Shown: piece by piece, positions 8,647 to 17,797 of the stretch
How positions within the stretch are numbered: position 1 is the first letter of the stretch
Layout of the letters: every line of letters begins with the position of its first letter
NCBI RefSeq assembly: GCF_023509015.1
Contig: NZ_CP094975.1
Coordinates: 131,501-195,500, forward strand
Direction of reading: 5' to 3'
From: Pseudomonas abieticivorans
GTDB lineage: Bacteria > Pseudomonadota > Gammaproteobacteria > Pseudomonadales > Pseudomonadaceae
DNA: 64,000 bases
The notes under the pieces: model-generated
Seen by the model: the letters and a program-made list of their open reading frames with translations, nothing else
Databases searched by the model: none
What the model was told of the DNA's origin: nothing
Translations under genes and position numbers: made by a program

Positions 8647-9074
8647 CGGTGTTCTCCTTGCGCCGGCCACAGGGCCGGGCATTGAATGAGCTCCAGCAGG
8701 TTGCCGCTGTTGTCGCGTAAAAAACCCATGGGCGTGCCGTCGATAACGTTTTCGAAGACGATGTCGGCGCCCTTGTCGCGCAGCGCCGCAAAGGCTGCCG
8801 GGGCATCCAGCACGGCAAAGCACAGGTGCTTGTGGCCATGGGTCTTGAGGTCCAGGTGCGGCTCGCGGCGCTCGGCCGGCAAGGGCTGCGCCTGGTCCAG
8901 CTCAAACAGTTCGATGCGGTATTGGCCGCAGCGGATAAACGCGATGTGCGCCGGGATCTGCTCGATGTACGCACGGCTTTCCAATTCGAAACCCAACATC
9001 AGCTGGTACCAGGCGATGGCAGCGTCCAGGCTGGGCACGCTGATGCCGCCATGGTGGGGTTTGATCGCAAACAT
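8643..9074 (-). CDS. VOC-family (glyoxalase/bleomycin-resistance fold) protein
   Basis: The 143-residue single-domain product begins FAIKPHHGGISVPSLDAAIAWY, typical of glyoxalase-like proteins (metal-binding His after the first strand). It ends with a Glu in GNLLELIQ, the usual last metal ligand. Such proteins act as isomerases, epimerases or dioxygenases. A much longer open frame upstream is antisense-like noise in the SDR gene; the ATG at 9074 gives the correct family N-terminus. It sits 11 nt after the SDR stop and overlaps the FAH-family gene by 4 nt. The reaction is unknown. Confidence 0.8.
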   Translation of the reverse strand: MFAIKPHHGGISVPSLDAAIAWYQLMLGFELESRAYIEQIPAHIAFIRCGQYRIELFELDQAQPLPAERREPHLDLKTHGHKHLCFAVLDAPAAFAALRDKGADIVFENVIDGTPMGFLRDNSGNLLELIQCPALWPAQGEHR

Positions 9075-9085
9075 CGACGCTCTCC

Positions 9086-9838
9086 TCAGCTCAAGGGCCG
9101 ACCGCCATCCACAGGGATGACGGCGCCGGTGGTAAAGGTCAGGTGGCAGGCCAGGGCCAACACCGCCTGGGCGACTTCCTCGGGCAGCGCCAGCCGGCCC
9201 AACGGCGTGCGCGCAGCCTGCTCGTCTCGCCAGCCCTGGGCCAGGCCCTGGACGAACTCGGTGTCGGCCAGCCCCGGCGCCACCGACACCACCCGCACCT
9301 GGGGCGCCAGGGCGCGGGCCAGCGACAGGGTCAGGTTGTCGACGGCCGCCTTGCTGGCGCAGTAGGCGATGTTGCTGCCCATGGCGGTGCGCGCGGCGAT
9401 GGAGCTGATGTTCACCACCAGACCGTTGCCACTGGCCTTGAGCAGCGGCGCCAAGGCACGGGTGCAGGCAATGGGGCCGCGCACGTTGGTGGCCAGGATG
9501 CTGTCGATCAGCGCGTCGTCCAGGCCGTCGAGGTCGGCGTGGGCGACAAAGCGCGTGGTGCCGGCGCAATTGACCAGGATGTCGCAGCGACCGTAATGGG
9601 CCTGAACCTGAAGAGCCAGGTCGCCCAGTGCCGCGCTGTCGGTAACCGGCGCCGCCACGGCCAGGTGGCCGTTGGCGGTGGCCGGCAAGTCGGCGACCAG
9701 TGCATGGGCGGCGTCGCTGGAGCGGTTGTAACCGGCCACCACGCTGGCGCCGTTGCGCGCCAACGCCTGGCAGATCACCACGCCCAGGCCGCCGGTGGCG
9801 CCGGTGACCACCGCCACCTTGCCCTCCAGGCGGTTCAT
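9086..9838 (-). CDS. short-chain dehydrogenase/reductase (SDR)
   Basis: This 250-residue classical SDR has the cofactor motif TGATGGLG near residue 12, NCAG in the middle, Ser in VVNISSIAAR, and the YCASK (YxxxK) active site near residue 155. The C-terminus ends with VDGGRPLS, the standard SDR tail. It should interconvert an alcohol and a ketone with NAD(P)H. The start at 9838 shares one base with the stop of the HisD-like gene (TGATG), so the two are coupled. It is a full-length SDR, unlike the broken one at the far end of the same operon. Confidence 0.85.
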   Translation of the reverse strand: MNRLEGKVAVVTGATGGLGVVICQALARNGASVVAGYNRSSDAAHALVADLPATANGHLAVAAPVTDSAALGDLALQVQAHYGRCDILVNCAGTTRFVAHADLDGLDDALIDSILATNVRGPIACTRALAPLLKASGNGLVVNISSIAARTAMGSNIAYCASKAAVDNLTLSLARALAPQVRVVSVAPGLADTEFVQGLAQGWRDEQAARTPLGRLALPEEVAQAVLALACHLTFTTGAVIPVDGGRPLS

Positions 9839-11121
9839 CACGAGGCCTTCTTCAAGCGGCGCACACGAATGTCGGCTTGCTCCTTGTGGCCAGAAAAATG
9901 CTCCAGCGCACACAGCCGCGAACAGACTTCACCGATGGCCACGCAGGCTTCGTCGGTGAGCACCCGCTGGTAGGTGTGGGTCTTGATGAACTTGCCCACC
10001 CACAAGCCACCGGTGTAACGCCCAGCGCCCATGGTCGGCAGGGTGTGGTTGGTGCCGATCACTTTGTCGCCGTAGGACACGTTGGTACGGTGGCCCAGAA
10101 ACAGCCCGCCATAGTTGGTCATGCGTGCCAGGAACCAGTCCGGGTCGCGGGTCATGACCTGCACGTGCTCGGAGCAGATGCGCTCGGACTCGGCGAGCAT
10201 CTCTTCATCGCTGTCACACAGGATGATCTCGCCATAATCGCGCCAGGCCACGCTGGCGATAGGCGCGGTGTCCAGGCGCGCCAATACGTTCTCGATCGCC
10301 GCTGGCAGCGCCTCGGCAATGCGGGTGCTGGTGGTCACGCAAAACGCCGGGGACGTGGGGCCGTGCTCGGCCTGGCCCAGCAGGTCGACGGCCACCAGTT
10401 CGGCGTCCACCGTGTCGTCGCAGATCACCATGGTTTCGGTGGGCCCGGCGAACAGGTCAATGCCCACGCGGCCGTATAATTGGCGCTTGGCTTCGGCCAC
10501 ATAGGCGTTGCCCGGGCCGACGATCATGTCGACTTTCTCGATGTTCTCAGTGCCCAGGGCCATCGCCGCGACGCCCTGCACCCCACCCATCACGTAGATT
10601 TCATCGGCGCCGGCCATGGCCATGGCGGCGATGATTTGCGGTGACGGCCGGCCCTCGAACGGCGGCGCACAGGCAATCACTCGTTTCACGCCTGCCACCT
10701 TGGCGGTCAGCACGCTCATGTGCGCCGAGGCCAGCAGCGGGTACTTGCCGCCAGGGATATAGCAGCCCACCGAGTTCACCGGGATATTCTTGTGGCCCAG
10801 CACCACGCCGGGCAGGGTCTGGACCTCGACGTCGCGCATGGACAGCAACTGGATCTGCGCAAAACGGCGGATTTGCGCCTGGGCGAACTGGATGTCTGCA
10901 ATGACCTGGGGTGACAGGCTATCGATGCAGGCCTGAATTTCTGCCTGACTCAGCCGCAGGCTCGCCGGGTTCCAGTGGTCGAATTTTTCCGAGTACTCAC
11001 GCACGGCGGCCTCGCCACGCTGCTCGATGGCGTGGATGATCTGCTCCACGGTGTCGCGCACCTGAGCGTTGAGTTCAGCCTTTTGCTCGGCCGGCTTGCC
11101 TTTTTTCAAGTAGCGAATCAT
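9838..11121 (-). CDS. histidinol dehydrogenase-family catabolic dehydrogenase
   Basis: The 427-residue product is full length for the HisD family and holds its hallmarks: [10 protein letters not shown] near residue 125, [17 protein letters not shown] near 215, DLFAGPTE, the QAEHGP metal-site segment near 260, and [15 protein letters not shown] near 320. There are no his genes nearby. Operon-embedded HisD homologues often oxidise other alcohols to acids in two NAD+-dependent steps, as sulfopropanediol dehydrogenase HpsN does. I infer a four-electron oxidation of a primary alcohol of unknown identity. The gene lies 28 nt after the SMP-30 gene. Confidence 0.8.
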   Translation of the reverse strand: MIRYLKKGKPAEQKAELNAQVRDTVEQIIHAIEQRGEAAVREYSEKFDHWNPASLRLSQAEIQACIDSLSPQVIADIQFAQAQIRRFAQIQLLSMRDVEVQTLPGVVLGHKNIPVNSVGCYIPGGKYPLLASAHMSVLTAKVAGVKRVIACAPPFEGRPSPQIIAAMAMAGADEIYVMGGVQGVAAMALGTENIEKVDMIVGPGNAYVAEAKRQLYGRVGIDLFAGPTETMVICDDTVDAELVAVDLLGQAEHGPTSPAFCVTTSTRIAEALPAAIENVLARLDTAPIASVAWRDYGEIILCDSDEEMLAESERICSEHVQVMTRDPDWFLARMTNYGGLFLGHRTNVSYGDKVIGTNHTLPTMGAGRYTGGLWVGKFIKTHTYQRVLTDEACVAIGEVCSRLCALEHFSGHKEQADIRVRRLKKAS

Positions 11122-11149
11122 CTGCAGGTTCCTGTCTTGTCATTGGATG

Positions 11150-12166
11150 TCAGCGCCAGTGGATCAGCGCCTGGCCCGCCACCGGAGCCTGGAAAAACGG
11201 GATGCGCGTGCCCTGCAAGCTGCCCAGGTACACGGTCTTCAAATCCGCCCCGCCGAACGTCAGGCTGGCCAACCACGGCGCCAACGTGCCGTGGGCCGCC
11301 TGCATGATCTGCGGGGTCAGGGTCTTGGCCTGGTAATGCTGGTTAAGCAATGCGGTGGCCTGGGGGTTGCCGTCGTCCAGCAGGGTCAACACTTCGCCAT
11401 CGGGGGTCAGGGCGATCAGCTTGTCGCTCATTACCAGGGTCACCCACAGGTTGCCGAAGCTGTCGAAAGCAAAGCCGTCGGGGAAACCTTCAAGCTCTGC
11501 CGGGCCAAACACTTCGCGGTCACTGAGCGTGCCGTTGGCGTTCAAGCGCAGACGGGAAATACGCCGCACGTTGCTCTCCACCACGTACAACCACTCTTCG
11601 TGGTCGTCGAAGCGGATCTCGTTGGTGCCACCAAAGCCTTGGGCGACGATGCGCATGCCCTGCTCATCGATCACGCCGATGTAGCCGTCCAGCACGCCGG
11701 AATTGATCGAGTCGGTCCAGGGCTGCATCGTGGTGGTCACGGTGAACCAGATGCGGCCGCGGCGATCGCGCAACGGGAAATTGGTCTTGCCCAGGGGCTT
11801 GCCATCAAGCTGGTCGAACAGCACCTGGATATTGCCTTGGCGATCGAGCTTTTCGATGCGGTCCAGGCCCCAGTTGCAGATGATGAAGTCGCCGCTTTCG
11901 GTCAGTGCCAGGCCGTTGGGCAAGGAGGCGCCCTGGGACTGCACATAGCGCGATTCGAAAGACGCCGCCTGCCCTGCCGGCTGCTTGGGCGCCAACAGGG
12001 TTTGCTCGCCATTGGCGGCAATGTGCATCACCCCGCCACGGGCGTCGGCGGCCCACAGGCTGCCGTCGGGCTGGGCGATGATGCATTCGGGGCGCTGCAG
12101 GTCGTGGCCGATGAAGCCGATGGCGTCGCGGTCCACCTGCCAGCCTTTGAGGGGGTTGCGTTGCAT
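11150..12166 (-). CDS. SMP-30/gluconolactonase (LRE) family lactonase
   Basis: The 338-residue product is a six-bladed beta-propeller by family. The metal-site Glu lies in QRPECIIAQPDGSLWAAD near residue 26, with the repeated D-G-x-L-W blades and the Asn/Asp-rich LPNGLALTESGDF and EGFPDGFAFDSFGNLWV segments. Such enzymes open sugar or aromatic-derived lactones with Ca2+ or Zn2+. It lies between the monooxygenase and HisD-like genes (gaps of 15 and 28 nt), so it may hydrolyse a lactone made by the monooxygenase step (inference). Confidence 0.8.
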   Translation of the reverse strand: MQRNPLKGWQVDRDAIGFIGHDLQRPECIIAQPDGSLWAADARGGVMHIAANGEQTLLAPKQPAGQAASFESRYVQSQGASLPNGLALTESGDFIICNWGLDRIEKLDRQGNIQVLFDQLDGKPLGKTNFPLRDRRGRIWFTVTTTMQPWTDSINSGVLDGYIGVIDEQGMRIVAQGFGGTNEIRFDDHEEWLYVVESNVRRISRLRLNANGTLSDREVFGPAELEGFPDGFAFDSFGNLWVTLVMSDKLIALTPDGEVLTLLDDGNPQATALLNQHYQAKTLTPQIMQAAHGTLAPWLASLTFGGADLKTVYLGSLQGTRIPFFQAPVAGQALIHWR

Positions 12167-12181
12167 GTGCGTGTCCTTGCT

Positions 12182-13309
12182 TCAGAGGGGCTGGGCGACC
12201 ACGTCGATCATCTTTTTCATCAGCCCGGCAAAGTCGGCATCCGGCGTGGGGTTTTGCTCCCATTCACCGATCTGCACCGAGCCTTGGTTGATAAACTTGC
12301 AGCGCTCGAAGCGCCGCTGCATGAAGCCGTCGAGCACTTGGCCCACGTTCAGCTCGGCGCCACACAGTTCACCCAGCACCACGGCGTCTTCCACCGCCTG
12401 TGCCGCGCCCTGCCCCATGTGCGGGGTGGTGGCGTGGGCGGCATCGCCGATCAACAGCACCCGGCCGCGGTACCAGGGCGCGGGCATCAGCAGCGCTTCC
12501 AAGGGGCGGTACACCACCTGGCTGTTGTCGGTGATTTGCGCGGCCAGTTCCGGCACCAGGCCGCCATAGCCTTCCAGGCGCTGGCGGAACTCGGCGGCCA
12601 GAGTGTCGGGGTCAAAGAACGGGTTGCCGGGTTCCTCGAATACCGAGAGGATGTACAGGCTGTCTTCGGTCAATGGCGTGTAGCCAGCCTTGCCGCCGGC
12701 CTTGCCTTCGAACATGTGCGACCAGAGCAAATCCTTGGGCCGTGGCAGGTTGTAGCGCCACACGCCCTGGCCGGTAAAGCGGGGTTTGAATTGCTCGCCA
12801 AACACCGTGGTGCGCACTTGCGAGTACACGCCATCGGCGCCTACCAACAGGTCGTAATCAGCGCGACTGCCGTCGGTGAACTGCACGCTGACATGGTCGG
12901 CGCCTTGTTCGATATCACTGAAGGTCAAACCCAAGCGCATGTTGGCGCCGCTGGCGGCCACCGCATCGAGCAGCACCTGGTGCAGCGCCGGGCGGGTCAA
13001 GCCGAGGTTGGCCGGGTACTGCTCACCCGCCAGCCGGGCACCGCTGAGTTCAACCTTGACCTCACCCTGCTGGTTGCAAATGCGCAGGCCCTTGTAAGGA
13101 AAACCGGCGGCCACGGCCGCATCGGCAATGCCCAGTTGCGCCATGGCGCGGATGCAATTGGCCTGCACCACGATCCCCACGTGGTACACCTTGGCCTGGG
13201 GGCTGATTTCGACGATGTCGACCGCCACCCCGGCTCTGCGCAAGGCAATGGCGGCGCTGAGCCCGCCAATGCCGCCGCCGACGATCAGGACTTTCTTGAT
13301 GTCGCTCAT
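12182..13309 (-). CDS. FAD-dependent monooxygenase (aromatic hydroxylase type)
   Basis: The 375-residue product is a group A flavoprotein hydroxylase: GGGIGGLSAAIAL dinucleotide-binding motif at about 10-22, the DLLVGADGVYSQVR (DG) motif near 165, and GDAAHATTPHMGQGA (GD motif) near 290. Such enzymes insert one oxygen into an aromatic or heteroaromatic ring using NAD(P)H. It is the promoter-proximal gene of the catabolic operon and thus probably the entry step. The ATG at 13309 has AAGGAA about 9 nt upstream; an in-frame TTG directly before it was not chosen. It is divergent from the LysR gene (169-nt gap). Confidence 0.88.
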   Translation of the reverse strand: MSDIKKVLIVGGGIGGLSAAIALRRAGVAVDIVEISPQAKVYHVGIVVQANCIRAMAQLGIADAAVAAGFPYKGLRICNQQGEVKVELSGARLAGEQYPANLGLTRPALHQVLLDAVAASGANMRLGLTFSDIEQGADHVSVQFTDGSRADYDLLVGADGVYSQVRTTVFGEQFKPRFTGQGVWRYNLPRPKDLLWSHMFEGKAGGKAGYTPLTEDSLYILSVFEEPGNPFFDPDTLAAEFRQRLEGYGGLVPELAAQITDNSQVVYRPLEALLMPAPWYRGRVLLIGDAAHATTPHMGQGAAQAVEDAVVLGELCGAELNVGQVLDGFMQRRFERCKFINQGSVQIGEWEQNPTPDADFAGLMKKMIDVVAQPL

Positions 13310-13408
13310 CAAAGCGTTCCTTGTGCATGAATCTTGTTTTTGTATGACTGGACTCCACCTTAATCACCCCCAAGGTATGCCGGAAATTGTTTGTTCGGAT
13401 AGGTGCAA

Positions 13409-13423
13409 TCCAGCGCGTGGATA
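13409..13423. promoter_or_regulatory. LysR-type dyad ATCCA-N5-TGGAT in the divergent LysR/monooxygenase promoter
   Basis: The sequence is ATCCA GCGCG TGGAT, 55 nt upstream of the LysR ATG. GGATAG also repeats at 13397 and 13419, two helical turns apart. The position between a LysR gene and its divergent target is the textbook location for its recognition site. A near copy is found at 3743-3757. Confidence 0.65.
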
Positions 13424-13478
13424 GGTATAACGGCGACACCTGCTTGCACCCACAATCATAAAAACCCGGAGCAAGACC

Positions 13479-14390
13479 ATGCGTTTCCATGGCTTGGATT
13501 TGAACCTGCTGGTGGTGCTGGACGTGCTGCTGGCCGAGCAGAACATCACCCGTGCCGGCGAGCGCCTGCACCTCAGCCAGCCGGCCACCAGTGCGGCACT
13601 GTCACGCTTGCGCGACTATTTCGAGGATGAGCTACTGGTGCAGATCGGCCGCAAGATGGTGCGCACGCCCATGGCCGAAACCCTGGCGCAGCCCATTCGC
13701 GACCTGTTGATACAGATGCGCTCCACCCTGGAAAACCGCAGCCAATTCCAGCCTGAACGGGCTAGCCGCAACTTCACCCTGATGGCCTCGGACTATGTCG
13801 GCATGGTGCTGTTGCCAGACGTCAGCCGCAGGCTCAATGCCATAGCGCCGCAGTGTTCCATCGAGCAATACCTGCCCACCGACGAGGCGGCGCTGGAGAT
13901 CGAACGCGGGCACGTGGATTTTCTACTGCTGCCCGACAGCAACATCCTCAAGGAACACCCCTCCACCGCCCTGTTCAGCGATGAATACGTGTGCGTGCTG
14001 TGCAAGGATCACCCGGCAGCGAACGGGCCGTTGTCGATGGCTGACTACAAGGCGCTGGGGCACGTGCTGGTGCGCTGGGGCAGCGAGCACCGCGCGCCCA
14101 TGGCCGATGAGTGGTTCGTGCGCAGCTTCGGCTTCGAGCGCCGGGTGGAGGTCACCACCAACACCTTCAACAGCGTGCCGCCGTTTTTGATCGGCACCCA
14201 GCGCATCGCCACCATGCACCGCCGCCTGGCCGAGCGCTGGGCCCAGTACCTGCCCCTGAGCGTGGTGCCGGCGCCCTGGACGGCGCCGCCATTGACCATT
14301 GCCATGCAGTGGAACAAATATCAGCAGCACGACCCAGGGTTGGCGTGGTTGCGCAATTTGATCATCGAAACGGCGGCGCGGTTGGCCTAG
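13479..14390 (+). CDS. LysR-family transcriptional regulator
   Basis: The 303-residue product has the LysR N-terminal winged helix-turn-helix (about 5-64: LDLNLLVVLDVLLAEQ, then SQPATSAALSRLRDYF), followed by a periplasmic-binding-protein-like effector domain. The starting MRFHGLDLNLL and DELLVQIGRKMVRTP segments resemble the NodD-like LysR subgroup, which often senses aromatic compounds. It is divergently transcribed from the catabolic operon and should activate it in response to the substrate or an intermediate. Its 3' end overlaps the convergent HxlR gene by 29 nt. Confidence 0.9.
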   Translation: MRFHGLDLNLLVVLDVLLAEQNITRAGERLHLSQPATSAALSRLRDYFEDELLVQIGRKMVRTPMAETLAQPIRDLLIQMRSTLENRSQFQPERASRNFTLMASDYVGMVLLPDVSRRLNAIAPQCSIEQYLPTDEAALEIERGHVDFLLLPDSNILKEHPSTALFSDEYVCVLCKDHPAANGPLSMADYKALGHVLVRWGSEHRAPMADEWFVRSFGFERRVEVTTNTFNSVPPFLIGTQRIATMHRRLAERWAQYLPLSVVPAPWTAPPLTIAMQWNKYQQHDPGLAWLRNLIIETAARLA

Positions 14391-14829
14391 GCGCGTCATA
14401 CGCCGCGCGGGCCACCTCGATCGCCGGGGCCTGCTGCTCCAGCCACGCCAGCAGCCCGTCAAGTTGCGCCACCAGTGCCAACCCCAATGGCTTGAGGCTG
14501 TACTCAACCTGCGGCGGTATGGTGGCGATCACCACGCGTTCGAGCATGCCATCGCGCTCCAGGGCCCTCAATTTCAAGGTCAGGATACGCTGCGACAGCG
14601 TGCCATCGGCCATGCCATTGACTTCGCGCTGGAGCTCGGTAAAGCGCAGCGTGCCTTGGCGCAATACCAACAACAGCAGCGGGCTCCAACGGTCGCCCAG
14701 GCGCGCCAGGGTTTCGCGCACCGGCCCGTGGGGGTCGTTGCCGCCACGCAGTACCCGTGCCTTCAAATCATCCAGTGCCTGGCGTTGCACACTGTCGACC
14801 ACGCGCGGCGAGCCTTCACCCTTGTGCAT
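14362..14829 (-). CDS. HxlR-family transcriptional regulator
   Basis: The 155-residue product has the HxlR winged helix: LGDRWSPLLLLVL, then RFTELQREVNGMADGTLSQR, then LERDGML and the conserved PPQVEYSLKPLG. The family usually represses a divergently transcribed gene and responds to a small molecule or redox signal. The neighbour on the other side is a flavin oxidoreductase gene 168 nt away, the probable target. I chose the ATG at 14829 (GGAG upstream) over an extension to 14886. No Cys is present in the chosen protein, so a thiol redox mechanism as in some HxlR proteins is unlikely. Confidence 0.85.
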   Translation of the reverse strand: MHKGEGSPRVVDSVQRQALDDLKARVLRGGNDPHGPVRETLARLGDRWSPLLLLVLRQGTLRFTELQREVNGMADGTLSQRILTLKLRALERDGMLERVVIATIPPQVEYSLKPLGLALVAQLDGLLAWLEQQAPAIEVARAAYDAPRPTAPPFR

Positions 14830-14997
14830 CCTCTGCTCCACTCCTTGCGTCCCCCGGGGGCACGCACATTTAAGTAACCGACCCACATAAAAGTGCCGTC
14901 TTCCGCGTGTTCACTCACCGCTTCTAGAATCGCCCCAGCAGCGCCATGCCCACGGGCATAGCGCTGACAACAAGAACAACAGACGCGGAAGGTCCAC

Positions 14998-16581
14998 ATG
15001 AATCACTACGATGTCGTCGCCATCGGCGGCGGGCACAACGGCCTGGTGGCCGCGGCCTACCTGGCCAAGGCCGGCAAGAAAGTCCTGGTGCTGGAGCGCA
15101 AGGGCTACGTGGGCGGCGGCGTGACAACGCGCCAGCTTAACACCCCTGGCTTCTGGCATGACGAGCACTCAAGCGTGCACATCATGATCCAGGGCAACCC
15201 CATGATCACCCAGGACGAACTGGGCTTGTTCAGCCAGTTCGGCCTTACCTACAACTACTCCGACGTGCCCCATGCCACGGTCTTCGAAGACGGCAGCGCG
15301 CTGATCACCTACCGCGACCTGGACAAGGCCTGCGAGTCCATCGCCAGCGTCTCGCCCCGCGATGCCGAAACCTATCGCCGGCTTGCCACCAAGGCCGCAG
15401 GCCTGCTGCCCATGTTCCTCTCCGGCTTCTACTCGCCACCGCTGCCCATGGGCGCCATGGTCGCCATGCTCGACCAGAGCCTGGAGGGCCGCGAGATGTT
15501 CGATGCCATGCAACGCAGCACCCTGGACATCATCGACAACCTGTTCGAACACGACAAGGTCAAGATCCACTTGCTGCGGGTGATCGCCGAAAACCTGCAG
15601 ATGCCCGATGAGCTGGGCACCGGCATGGGCGTGTACGTGTTCGTCGGCATCATGCACACCCACGGGGTGTCGCAACCGGTGGGCGGCAGCGGCAAGTTGT
15701 CCGAGGCCCTGGCCCGCTGCATCGAGCACCATGGCGGCGAGATCCGCTGCGACAGCGAAGTGCGCAAGGTGATCGTTTCAGACGGCCGTGCCGCGGGCGT
15801 CGAGTTGGCCGATGGCGAGCGCATCCTGGCCCGCGACGCGGTCATCGGCGCGCTGCACCCCCACGTGATCAAGCGCTTCGTCGACGGCCTGGACCCCGGC
15901 GTGATCGCCCGCGCCGAACGCGCCACGTTGGCGCCGTTCAGCCTGTTCGTCAGCCACTACGATTTGCATCACAAGGCCGAGTTCCATGCCGGCGCCGATG
16001 TGGGCCGGGCCACCATGTTGACCATGATGAGCAGCGACCGCCTGAGCGACATGCTCGACGACTTCGACGAACTGCGCCGCGGTCGTGTGTCGAAACGCCG
16101 GCTGGTGGCCGGTGGCGATGAGAGCATCAACGACCCGACCCGCGTGCCGCCCGGCAAGGGCATGTTCCACGGCATGACCTTCGCCCCCTACAACCTGGCC
16201 GAGGGCGGAGCGGCACGTTGGGACGAGTACAAGGAAACATTCGGCGACCTGAGCCTTCAGGCCTACCGCAAATTCGTCAAGAACCTCACGCCCGACAACA
16301 TCATCGCCCGCTCGGTGTGCTCGCCCCTGGACCTGGAGCGCAGTTCACCCAACTCCATGGTCCAGGGCGACGTGCACGGCGTGGCGCCCTACTTCTACCA
16401 GAACTTCGCCCACCGCCCCACGCCGGACCTGGGCCGCCTGAGCGTACCGGGCCTGGACAACCTCTACCTGGTGGGCCCCTTCATGCACCCCGGTGGCGGC
16501 GTATTCGGCGCAGGCCGTGGCACGGCCATCAAGATGTTCGATGACCTGGGCATCGATTTCGACCGCGTGACAAGGAACTGA
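14998..16581 (+). CDS. phytoene desaturase-like NAD(P)/FAD-dependent oxidoreductase (PYROXD2-like)
   Basis: The 527-residue product begins with a dinucleotide-binding motif (AIGGGHNGLVAAAYL, about 8-22) followed by VLVLERKGYVGGGV. The C-terminal FAD-binding segment has GPFMHPGGGVFGAGRGTAI. This is the layout of the phytoene dehydrogenase/PYROXD2 family (amine-oxidase-like fold). No carotenoid genes are nearby, so carotenoid desaturation is unlikely and the substrate is unknown. A GGAAGG precedes the ATG. It is probably co-transcribed with the small gene 2 nt downstream and may be controlled by the divergent HxlR protein. Confidence 0.8.
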   Translation: MNHYDVVAIGGGHNGLVAAAYLAKAGKKVLVLERKGYVGGGVTTRQLNTPGFWHDEHSSVHIMIQGNPMITQDELGLFSQFGLTYNYSDVPHATVFEDGSALITYRDLDKACESIASVSPRDAETYRRLATKAAGLLPMFLSGFYSPPLPMGAMVAMLDQSLEGREMFDAMQRSTLDIIDNLFEHDKVKIHLLRVIAENLQMPDELGTGMGVYVFVGIMHTHGVSQPVGGSGKLSEALARCIEHHGGEIRCDSEVRKVIVSDGRAAGVELADGERILARDAVIGALHPHVIKRFVDGLDPGVIARAERATLAPFSLFVSHYDLHHKAEFHAGADVGRATMLTMMSSDRLSDMLDDFDELRRGRVSKRRLVAGGDESINDPTRVPPGKGMFHGMTFAPYNLAEGGAARWDEYKETFGDLSLQAYRKFVKNLTPDNIIARSVCSPLDLERSSPNSMVQGDVHGVAPYFYQNFAHRPTPDLGRLSVPGLDNLYLVGPFMHPGGGVFGAGRGTAIKMFDDLGIDFDRVTRN

Positions 16582-16583
16582 CC

Positions 16584-16817
16584 ATGAAGATATTCGGCAG
16601 CGACAACAGCGAACTGATGGCCGTGAGTACCATCGAGCGTAACGGTGACGAACTGGTGCTCAAGGGCAAGATCTTCGGCGCCATGCCGATGGTGGCCAAG
16701 GTACGCCCCGAGGAGGCTCGAGCGGCCCTGAGGTTGCTGGACCTCAAGACCGTTTTGTTCTTGCTCAGCCTGGTGTTCAGGCGGCGGGTGAGCAAGCCCA
16801 AGGCGCGCGCCCTGTAG
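16584..16817 (+). CDS. conserved small protein, 77 residues, function unknown
   Basis: The frame starts 2 nt after the oxidoreductase stop, so it is almost certainly in the same operon. The product has an N-terminal beta-rich half (ELMAVSTIERNGDELVLKG, then KIFGAMPMVAKVRPEEA) and a C-terminal hydrophobic stretch (VLFLLSLVFRRR) that could touch the membrane. The coupling and good codon use support a real gene. I do not recognise the family with certainty. Confidence 0.65.
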   Translation: MKIFGSDNSELMAVSTIERNGDELVLKGKIFGAMPMVAKVRPEEARAALRLLDLKTVLFLLSLVFRRRVSKPKARAL

Positions 16818-16832
16818 TGCCGAGGGCGTGCC

Positions 16833-16849
16833 GCCTGGCCCGCCCAGGC
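16833..16849. terminator. weak hairpin between convergent genes
   Basis: GCCTGG and CCAGGC form a 6-bp GC-rich stem around a 5-nt loop, with CTTT after it on the plus strand. It lies in the 42-nt space between the small-protein gene and the convergent uppP gene. The short U-run makes it a weak terminator candidate. Confidence 0.35.
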
Positions 16850-16859
16850 CTTTGCAGAG

Positions 16860-17690
16860 TCACCCCTGAACTTGCGTCCAATCCACCCAGTTGAGCCACC
16901 AACTGGCCAAGATCAGCAAGCCGAAGGCAATGCGGTACCAGGCGAACACTGCATAGCTATGGCTGGCAATGAAGGCGAGCAACGCCTTGACCGCGATCAT
17001 CGCAAAGATGAACGCGGTCACCAGCCCTATGGCGAAGATCGGCACATCCGCGGCCTCGAACAGGTGCCGATACTTATAGCCCGAATACACCGCCGCGCCC
17101 ACCATGGTCGGCATCGCCAAAAAGAACGAGAATTGCGTGGCTGCTGTGCGCGACAGGCCAAACAGCAAGCCACCGATAATCGTCGAGCCTGACCGCGAGG
17201 TGCCTGGGATCATTGCCAGGCACTGGCAGCAACCCACCTTCAGGGCGTCTTTCCAGCCCATGCCGTCGACCTCATCGACCCGCACCACATGCACCCGCTG
17301 TTCGGCCCACAGCATAATGATCCCGCCCACGACCAACGCCACCGCGACGGTAATGGGGTTGAACAGGTACTCATGAATCACGTCAGCAAACAGCACCCCC
17401 AACACCACCGCCGGCAAAAAACCGACCAGCAAGTTGGCGGCAAAGCGCCGTGAGCGGGCTTGGCTGGGCAGGCCGGTGATGACCTCCAGCACCTTGCGGC
17501 GAAACTCCCACACCACCGCCAAGATCGCCCCCAACTGAATGATGATGTTGAAGGCCATTGCCCGCTCACCGCTGAAGTTGAGCAAGTCTGCAACAATGAT
17601 CTGATGACCAGTGCTGGAAATGGGCAAGAACTCCGTCAGCCCTTCCACCACACCGAGTAGCACAGCCTGAGTGGCGTCCCATACCTGCAT
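16860..17690 (-). CDS. uppP: undecaprenyl-diphosphate phosphatase UppP (BacA family)
   Basis: The 276-residue polytopic inner-membrane protein has both BacA/UppP signatures: [14 protein letters not shown] at about 16-29 and [12 protein letters not shown] near 165-176. It dephosphorylates undecaprenyl pyrophosphate to recycle the lipid carrier used for peptidoglycan and exopolysaccharide repeat units. Its position at one edge of a Wzx/Wzy exopolysaccharide locus suggests dedicated carrier recycling. A candidate regulatory box (17798-17810) lies about 107 nt upstream of its start. Confidence 0.93.
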   Translation of the reverse strand: MQVWDATQAVLLGVVEGLTEFLPISSTGHQIIVADLLNFSGERAMAFNIIIQLGAILAVVWEFRRKVLEVITGLPSQARSRRFAANLLVGFLPAVVLGVLFADVIHEYLFNPITVAVALVVGGIIMLWAEQRVHVVRVDEVDGMGWKDALKVGCCQCLAMIPGTSRSGSTIIGGLLFGLSRTAATQFSFFLAMPTMVGAAVYSGYKYRHLFEAADVPIFAIGLVTAFIFAMIAVKALLAFIASHSYAVFAWYRIAFGLLILASWWLNWVDWTQVQG

Positions 17691-17797
17691 GAATCCCCCA
17701 AAAGCCCTTATTATTTAAAGGCTTGTTATTGTTCGACAATGGAACACAGCGTACCCGGCGGCCATACTAATGCAGCATCGCGCGAATACACCGAAAT

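Noticed and set aside
9838..11121. Histidine biosynthesis function (hisD)
   Set aside because: The protein is of the family, but no his genes are near and it is translationally coupled to a catabolic SDR gene.
11147..13330. 727-codon open frame on the plus strand opposite the lactonase and monooxygenase genes
   Set aside because: It is a high-GC mirror frame of two convincing genes, has no family motif and is rich in Ala, Gly, His and Gln as such shadows are.
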